A stretch of 64,000 nt of DNA from Bog-532 sp963828445 (GTDB lineage: Bacteria > Actinomycetota > Actinomycetes > Streptosporangiales > Streptosporangiaceae), in assembly GCA_963828445.1 (NCBI GenBank), contig CAWHFP010000013.1, forward strand, positions 56,690 to 120,689, written 5' to 3'. The notes under the pieces were generated by a model. The model saw only the letters and a list, made by a program, of their open reading frames with translations. It was not told where the DNA came from and ran no database searches. This document shows positions 59,929-64,000 of the stretch, piece after piece; within the stretch, counting starts at the first letter, position 1, and each line of letters starts with the position of its first letter. Position numbers and translations under genes: made by a program.

Positions 59929-60345
59929 CCGGCCATCCTCACACGGACTGACTGCGGAATCTCACGGCGCCATGGCAAGGCCGCGGACGTGAGCCCAGAC
60001 ACCTGCGCGGCCGGCGCCATCCCGCAACCCCCGCGATTAAAGGTCGTTAGACGCCATGTCCCACTCCGGCATCTTCCGCCCAGACTTGATCGCGAGCCGC
60101 CGACTGATCCACCGACTCCGCCACCCCGGTCGATCTCAGAGATGCCGGGTCCGATTTTGGCAGCAAAGCGGGAGCGGCCAGACGCTCGTGAGTACGGTCA
60201 GACGTGGCCAAAGAAAGCCCCCGGTTCAAATCATGCGCTCTCCACGGGTGCCCTTTTACGCGCGGAGTGACCTCCCGCGCGAATAGGTGGCCAGGAAGGA
60301 GAGATCGATGATCATTACCCCGGCTCATTAACAGCTGAGCGGGGA
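59929..60345. other. no supported gene
   Basis: About 420 bp between the phosphotransferase start and the stop of the small membrane protein gene. A T-arm-like stretch near 60219-60242 was examined and rejected as a tRNA. Confidence 0.45.
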
Positions 60346-60507
60346 TCAATGGCCGCCACCCACGCGACGGGCATCCGCGTCCGCCCGGGTCTTTCCGGCC
60401 GCAGATTCGATATCGTGGCTGGGGACGTGACGCCGACGCCAGTCGTACACGACCGCCCAGACGAGCACGATGAAAAGCGGAATCAGGAAGTACAGCATGT
60501 AATACAT
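60346..60507 (-). CDS. small single-pass membrane protein, 53 aa
   Basis: ATG 60507 is preceded by GGAAAGGAG at a suitable distance. It encodes MYYMLYFLIPLFIVLVWAVV, a single hydrophobic helix, followed by a polar basic tail (DWRRRHVPSHDIESAAGKTR). Clear codon bias and the strong ribosome binding site make a real gene likely despite the length. Function unknown. Confidence 0.68.
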   Translation of the reverse strand: MYYMLYFLIPLFIVLVWAVVYDWRRRHVPSHDIESAAGKTRADADARRVGGGH

Positions 60508-61127
60508 CAGGATCTCCTTTCCGGAGATATTCTCACCGTACGCTCCGAGCAGGTACGCCTAACTTGGGGTGTGATCCGTGGGTGGATGGCTCCGGGCGGT
60601 GCGCTGCGTAATTTATCTCGTACAGATATGACCAGCGCTTTTCGGCAGGCAAGTGGGATAATTTGGATCATGCATATGCCGGTCGAGTACTGATCGTGCC
60701 TGCGGCTATCGATGTGGGGTGACCATATGTGGGGCCAAGTGGCCTGTCTTTTTCGGTGTGCAAACTGGTCTGAATGGAGACCCATAGACCCGGAGAACCC
60801 CGGCAGGCAAATCCGAGGCCGCGCTCGCTGTCGCGTGAGAAGTTCAACGATCCCGCAGCTCCCCTGAGATGACAGGATCAGCGCCCACTCCAGTGATGGG
60901 ATGCGGAGCAGAACTGGACGCATTGACCGCCAGAGCCAGAGCCAGGGCCGGGACGGCAGGGGAACGCGTCTGCTCCGGGGCGGCTTTAGCCCGCGACCTG
61001 CGGTGCGGTAGCTCCCCGGTGGCCGCGCCGCGCGAACTGGACCGGCCGTCCCGGCCCGGCGGGACCGGGTCGGGACCGGGCTTGAGGCGGGTTTAATTCG
61101 TTGAGCGCTTCGTGACCCTCTGCGAAC
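60508..61127. other. no supported gene
   Basis: About 620 bp between the small membrane protein and the next phosphotransferase. A 412-codon frame on the minus strand crosses it but is a GC-driven shadow of the gene at 61128. Confidence 0.5.
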
Positions 61128-61883
61128 ATGTGGCCGGTGGGATGGGAGGCGCTGGAGCAGTGGGGTGACGACGTCGTTCGCGTCGAACCGCTCACGGGCG
61201 GGGCTGGCGTCAACGAGGTGTGGAGCGTGCGCGTCAGCGGGCACCGCGCGGTCGGTCGTCTCGGCCAGCGCAGCGACGCCGATCTGGCCTGGGAGACCGG
61301 CCTGCTGCGGCACCTGGACCGGGCCGGGATGCCGGTGCCGGTGCCGATCCCGGCCACGGACGGCCAGCTCTTCGCCGGCGGCCTGGTGGTGATGACCTAC
61401 GTGGAGGGCGGACCGCCCGAGACCGAAGCCGACTGGCGTCGCGTCGCCGGCACCCTCCGCCAGCTGCATCGGCTGACACCGGGCTGGCCCCAGCGCCCGG
61501 GCTGGCGATCGTCGACCGATTTTCTGCAGGCCGAGACCGGGACCAGGGTCGACCTCGGCGCGATGCCGCCCGACGGCGTGGCCCGGTGCCGGGCCGCGTG
61601 GGCGCGGCTCGCCGGCCGCCCGACGTGCGTCGTCCACGGCGACCCCAACCCGGGCAACATCCGCATGACCGCGGACCGCGTCACGATGATCGACTGGGAC
61701 GAGTCGCACGTCGACGTGCCCGACCTCGACCTGGCCCTGCCGCACAACGCCGCCGGTCTCGACGCCCGCGCCTACGACATCGCCGCGCAGGCGCGGGCCG
61801 CCTGGGAAGCCGCCGTCTGCTGGGACCCCAGCGGGACCGACCAGTTCGCCGCCAAGCGGCTCACCGAAGTACGAGCGGTCTGA
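61128..61883 (+). CDS. phosphotransferase family protein (APH-like)
   Basis: A 251-aa APH-fold protein. The lysine-bearing strand found in active APH enzymes reads VWSVRVSGHRAVGRLGQRSD (no canonical K). The catalytic loop is TCVVHGDPNPGNIRMTADRV (HGDxxxxN) and the metal Asp is in VTMIDWDESHVDVPDLDLAL. ATG 61128; no strong ribosome binding site. Substrate unknown. It is unrelated in detail to the phosphotransferase at 58999, so the two are not recent duplicates. Confidence 0.82.
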   Translation: MWPVGWEALEQWGDDVVRVEPLTGGAGVNEVWSVRVSGHRAVGRLGQRSDADLAWETGLLRHLDRAGMPVPVPIPATDGQLFAGGLVVMTYVEGGPPETEADWRRVAGTLRQLHRLTPGWPQRPGWRSSTDFLQAETGTRVDLGAMPPDGVARCRAAWARLAGRPTCVVHGDPNPGNIRMTADRVTMIDWDESHVDVPDLDLALPHNAAGLDARAYDIAAQARAAWEAAVCWDPSGTDQFAAKRLTEVRAV

Positions 61884-62188
61884 ACAGCAGCGAATCCGGC
61901 CGAACGCACCGAGCGCGGCACGGATGCGCCATCCTTGATCCGATCAGATCGGACGAGACGAGCAGGTACCCGCGCCATGGAAGACACGTCACCGTCGGCG
62001 ACGACATACCAGGAGATGTCGGGCCGCTACCGCGCGACCAGTGATGCCCGCGAACCGTGACCGAGCACCTGGAGTTGCTGGCAGCCGGTGAGCTGCTGGC
62101 CCGCTACACCGCCGCGCTCGCACGAGCTGACCCGGCCGAGCCAGCTGACTCCCCGGGTCCGGGGCAGGCGTATTCGCTGTGAGGCCGC

Positions 62189-62693
62189 TCACGTCCCCAG
62201 GGTGGCTGGCTTCTCGGTGTAGAACGGCCGGGACTCCTTGCTGAACAGGAGCACGATCGCGGCAAGGCCGATGAGCCAGATGACCGCGCCGATGATTTCG
62301 GTGGCGACGCCGTCCTTGACCAGGAAGAGCGCGACAAGGGCGTCCAGAGGTGTTGATGGCAAAGAAGACGGCCGACAGGATCCTGGCCCAGTTCAGTCCC
62401 TTGCCGTTGGCCCAGGCCATCCAGAGCCACAGGCCTATCGCGATCAGGCCGCCGACGATAAGAGGGATGGTCCGGGCACCCTCCGCGGTGTGCAGCTGCG
62501 CCGCGGTGTAGTGCGGGTGGCTGGCCAGGATGACCGACTTTAAGCTGCTCCTGAACACCAGGGCCACGATCACGGCCACCACCTCGACCGCAGCGCCGGC
62601 GTACATGAGCTTGACCGCGTTGAGCACTGAGCGCGGCGGCTGGATGGGCTGAGGTTCCTGGACTGGGCCGGTGGCCGGACACGGCTCGTACAT
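62189..62693 (-). pseudogene. four-helix membrane protein, one frameshift
   Basis: From ATG 62693 (MYEPCPATGPVQ) the frame gives PPRSVLNAVKLMYAGAAVEV, IGLWLWMAWANGKGLNWARI, LSAVFFAINT, then breaks near 62352. The next frame continues LDALVALFLVKDGVATEIIG, AVIWLIGLAAIVLLFSKESR and PFYTEKPATLGT to TGA at 62191-62189. Together they form a widespread actinobacterial four-helix membrane protein of unknown function. One extra T explains the break; sequencing error is possible. Confidence 0.75.
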
Positions 62694-62792
62694 CGCAATT
62701 CCCCTGTGCGCTGCGGCCCCGGCTGTGCGGCCAAGTATCGCTCCGCCCGCGCTGGCGGCAACGCGGCCGGGAGCCCGGGGACGAACGCGTGG

Positions 62793-62822
62793 GCGGCCCT
62801 TCCCCTGATCGGGAAGGGCCGC
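62793..62822 (-). terminator. terminator of the G1 peptidase gene
   Basis: A perfect 12-bp stem (GCGGCCCTTCCC with its complement) and 6-nt loop lie 24 bp beyond the G1 peptidase stop on the minus strand. The T tract is weak, as is common in high-GC actinobacteria. Confidence 0.75.
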
Positions 62823-62845
62823 CGCGCGGGTGCCGGGAGCTCAGA

Positions 62846-63751
62846 TCAGCTCGCGCGCTCCCAATCGGTGCTGAAGGCCAAGCCGCCGTACAGACTGCTG
62901 GGCGTGGACACGATCTGGTTCGCGCTGTTCTCCTGGATGACCTCGGTGTTCTTCCAGTCGGACGACGTGAACCCGGCGCGCTGGCCGGACCGGTCGGTGA
63001 CCGCGAGGTTCTCGTAGTTCACGAGGCCGTAGTCAGCCAGCGGCAAGACGGCGCCGGTCGCGTCGGCCGGCGCTTCGGTGATCACCTCGGCCGAGGAGAT
63101 GTGGCACGAGCCGCCACACGGCTGGAGGGTATTGAGGCTGGCCCCGGTGGTGACGTCGGTCAGCTGGTAGTCGTACCGCTGTGAGGCCGGCGCGTTCGCG
63201 TTCCAGAAGACGGAGGCCTCGATGGCGTCGCCCGGACTGATGGTGATGTTCGCCTCCACCGCGTCGCTCGGATAGCTCTCGTACCAGGCGTAGTAGGAGG
63301 GCGTCCCGCTGTCGCACTCGGCGGCGATGCCGTCCTGCTCGACCGAGGGGGAGTCACCGGTGAAGTTGTAGTTCACTCCGTCCAGGCCCACCCAGGCCCC
63401 TACTGCGGCGTCCGGGGTCGTGGTGCAGTTGACCGACGGGACGGTGAAGGTGGCCTGCACGTAGCGGAACCCGGCGGTCGAGGTGTTGCCGGTGGCCACG
63501 TACCCGGACCAGTTGCTGCTGTAGGCGGGGTTGGTGGTGGACAGGGGCGAGTTGGTGATCCCGGCTGGCTTCACACCGTGCAGCAGCTCGAGCGGATGGG
63601 TGTGGACGCTCGTCGCCGCGGTGGACGCGGCCTGCGCCCTGGCGGCGGCCGGCGTGGCGGGCGCGGCGCTGGCCGAGGCACTGATCAGTAGCGCCGCGGC
63701 CGGAACCGCGAGGACGGCCAGGGCGGGACGGAGGGGAAGTTTGCTGCGCAA
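62846..63751 (-). CDS. secreted G1-type glutamic endopeptidase
   Basis: A 301-aa acid protease of the eqolisin (G1) family. TTG 63751 is chosen because GGAAGG lies 9 nt upstream and the protein then begins with an ideal signal peptide (basic RSKLPLRP, hydrophobic ALAVLAVPAAALLISASASA). Mature features: SSNWSGYVATG, AVGAWVGLDGVNYNFTGDSP, catalytic glutamine in SVEQDGIAAECDSGTPSYYA followed by WYESYP, and catalytic glutamate in ISSAEVITEAPADATGAVLP. Cysteines occur in CNTT-type and CGGSC pairs. Longer frames from 63805 or 63826 would give an unusually long n-region. It acts outside the cell at acidic pH. Confidence 0.88.
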   Translation of the reverse strand: MRSKLPLRPALAVLAVPAAALLISASASAAPATPAAARAQAASTAATSVHTHPLELLHGVKPAGITNSPLSTTNPAYSSNWSGYVATGNTSTAGFRYVQATFTVPSVNCTTTPDAAVGAWVGLDGVNYNFTGDSPSVEQDGIAAECDSGTPSYYAWYESYPSDAVEANITISPGDAIEASVFWNANAPASQRYDYQLTDVTTGASLNTLQPCGGSCHISSAEVITEAPADATGAVLPLADYGLVNYENLAVTDRSGQRAGFTSSDWKNTEVIQENSANQIVSTPSSLYGGLAFSTDWERAS

Positions 63752-63826
63752 GGCGTTGGGCCTTCCATGATGGCGGGTGCGGGACCAGGCAGATCGAGCG
63801 GCCATCAGGGGAAGCCCGGCGGCCAT

Positions 63827-64000
63827 CCCCCGGGCGTGCGCCGGTGGCCAGCCCCGAAGACGTGCCGTCGTCCCGGATGTCCGGAGTCAGACAGATCTAC
63901 AAGCTTTTTAGCAGTTTCGCCCGTTAGCTCCCAAGCCGCCGGGGCCCGCCGAGGCCACCTGAGGCCATTTCGAAACCGCGCCGGGACGCCGCGGCGCCCG
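63827..64000. other. window end, no supported gene
   Basis: About 170 bp upstream of the peptidase gene; its promoter must lie here, but no clear -35/-10 pair was identified. Confidence 0.4.

Noticed and set aside
60200..60260. tRNA-like T-arm sequence (CGGTTCAAATC)
   Set aside because: No acceptor, D-arm or anticodon stem could be built around it.
60507..61745. 412-aa open frame on the minus strand
   Set aside because: Composition (repeated Arg, Gly, His, Val) and lack of motifs show it is a shadow of the phosphotransferase on the plus strand.
1..64000. CRISPR arrays and rRNA genes
   Set aside because: No regularly spaced identical repeats and no rRNA-like stretches were seen; the only tandem array (23428-23606) is too degenerate and lacks spacers.

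Overview
The window comes from a very GC-rich actinobacterium, probably filamentous. Supporting signs are strong G/C at third codon positions, many GTG starts, leaderless promoters, an FxSxx-COOH peptide locus, a SigB/F-type sigma factor, a secreted cutinase and an actinobacterial-type integrative element (AICE) with an FtsK-like transfer protein. A few cargo genes are clearly AT-richer and look acquired.

Layout. 1-3.0 kb: an acyl-CoA carboxylase beta subunit and an IVD/LCAD-type acyl-CoA dehydrogenase, divergent from a TetR regulator across a palindromic operator (branched-chain acyl-CoA or leucine-type catabolism). 3.1-4.0 kb: a broken alpha/beta hydrolase. 11.9-4.0 kb, minus strand: a complete but frameshift-riddled FxSxx-COOH RiPP locus in the order fxsA (peptide ending FQSHI-COOH), fxsB (radical SAM/SPASM maturase fused to a HExxH-type domain whose metal site is lost), fxsC (TIR-like) and fxsT (ParA/TIR/NB-ARC/TPR). 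12.9-15.4 kb: a membrane Rossmann-RyR sensor-like protein behind a strong promoter and a short coupled leader ORF. 15.6-30.2 kb: ordinary chromosomal genes (transketolase, FUSC protein, NmrA-type reductase, DHFR-fold reductase, O-methyltransferase, MarR, DipZ, chloroperoxidase-like hydrolase, TetR and cutinase, small unknowns).

30.3-52.0 kb is a compound genomic island built on both sides of one tRNA-Arg(ACG) gene. The 5' half of the tRNA is repeated at 30331, the intact gene is at 45523-45598, and 3' halves are repeated at 50036 and 51964. The shared core is the anticodon loop. The left element (30.4-45.5 kb) is AICE-like: integrase, FtsK/TraB translocase, overlapping DNA methyltransferase, small conserved transfer-region genes and XRE and GntR regulators. 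It also carries AT-rich cargo: an 835-aa KAP-like membrane NTPase and an HsdR_N-type nuclease. The right-hand segments hold a decayed integrase, an IS481-type element carrying a GrpB-family passenger gene and flanked by a 15-bp target duplication, a DUF1801 protein and a second IF-1 gene.

52-64 kb returns to chromosomal-type genes: a stress sigma factor, an ABC exporter with a two-component system in one operon-like run, two phosphotransferases, transposase remnants, small membrane proteins and a secreted G1-type glutamic endopeptidase.

Frame breaks are concentrated at 3.3-11.9 kb. They are almost all single-base changes with the other reading frames still well preserved, so recent decay and sequencing or assembly error both remain possible.
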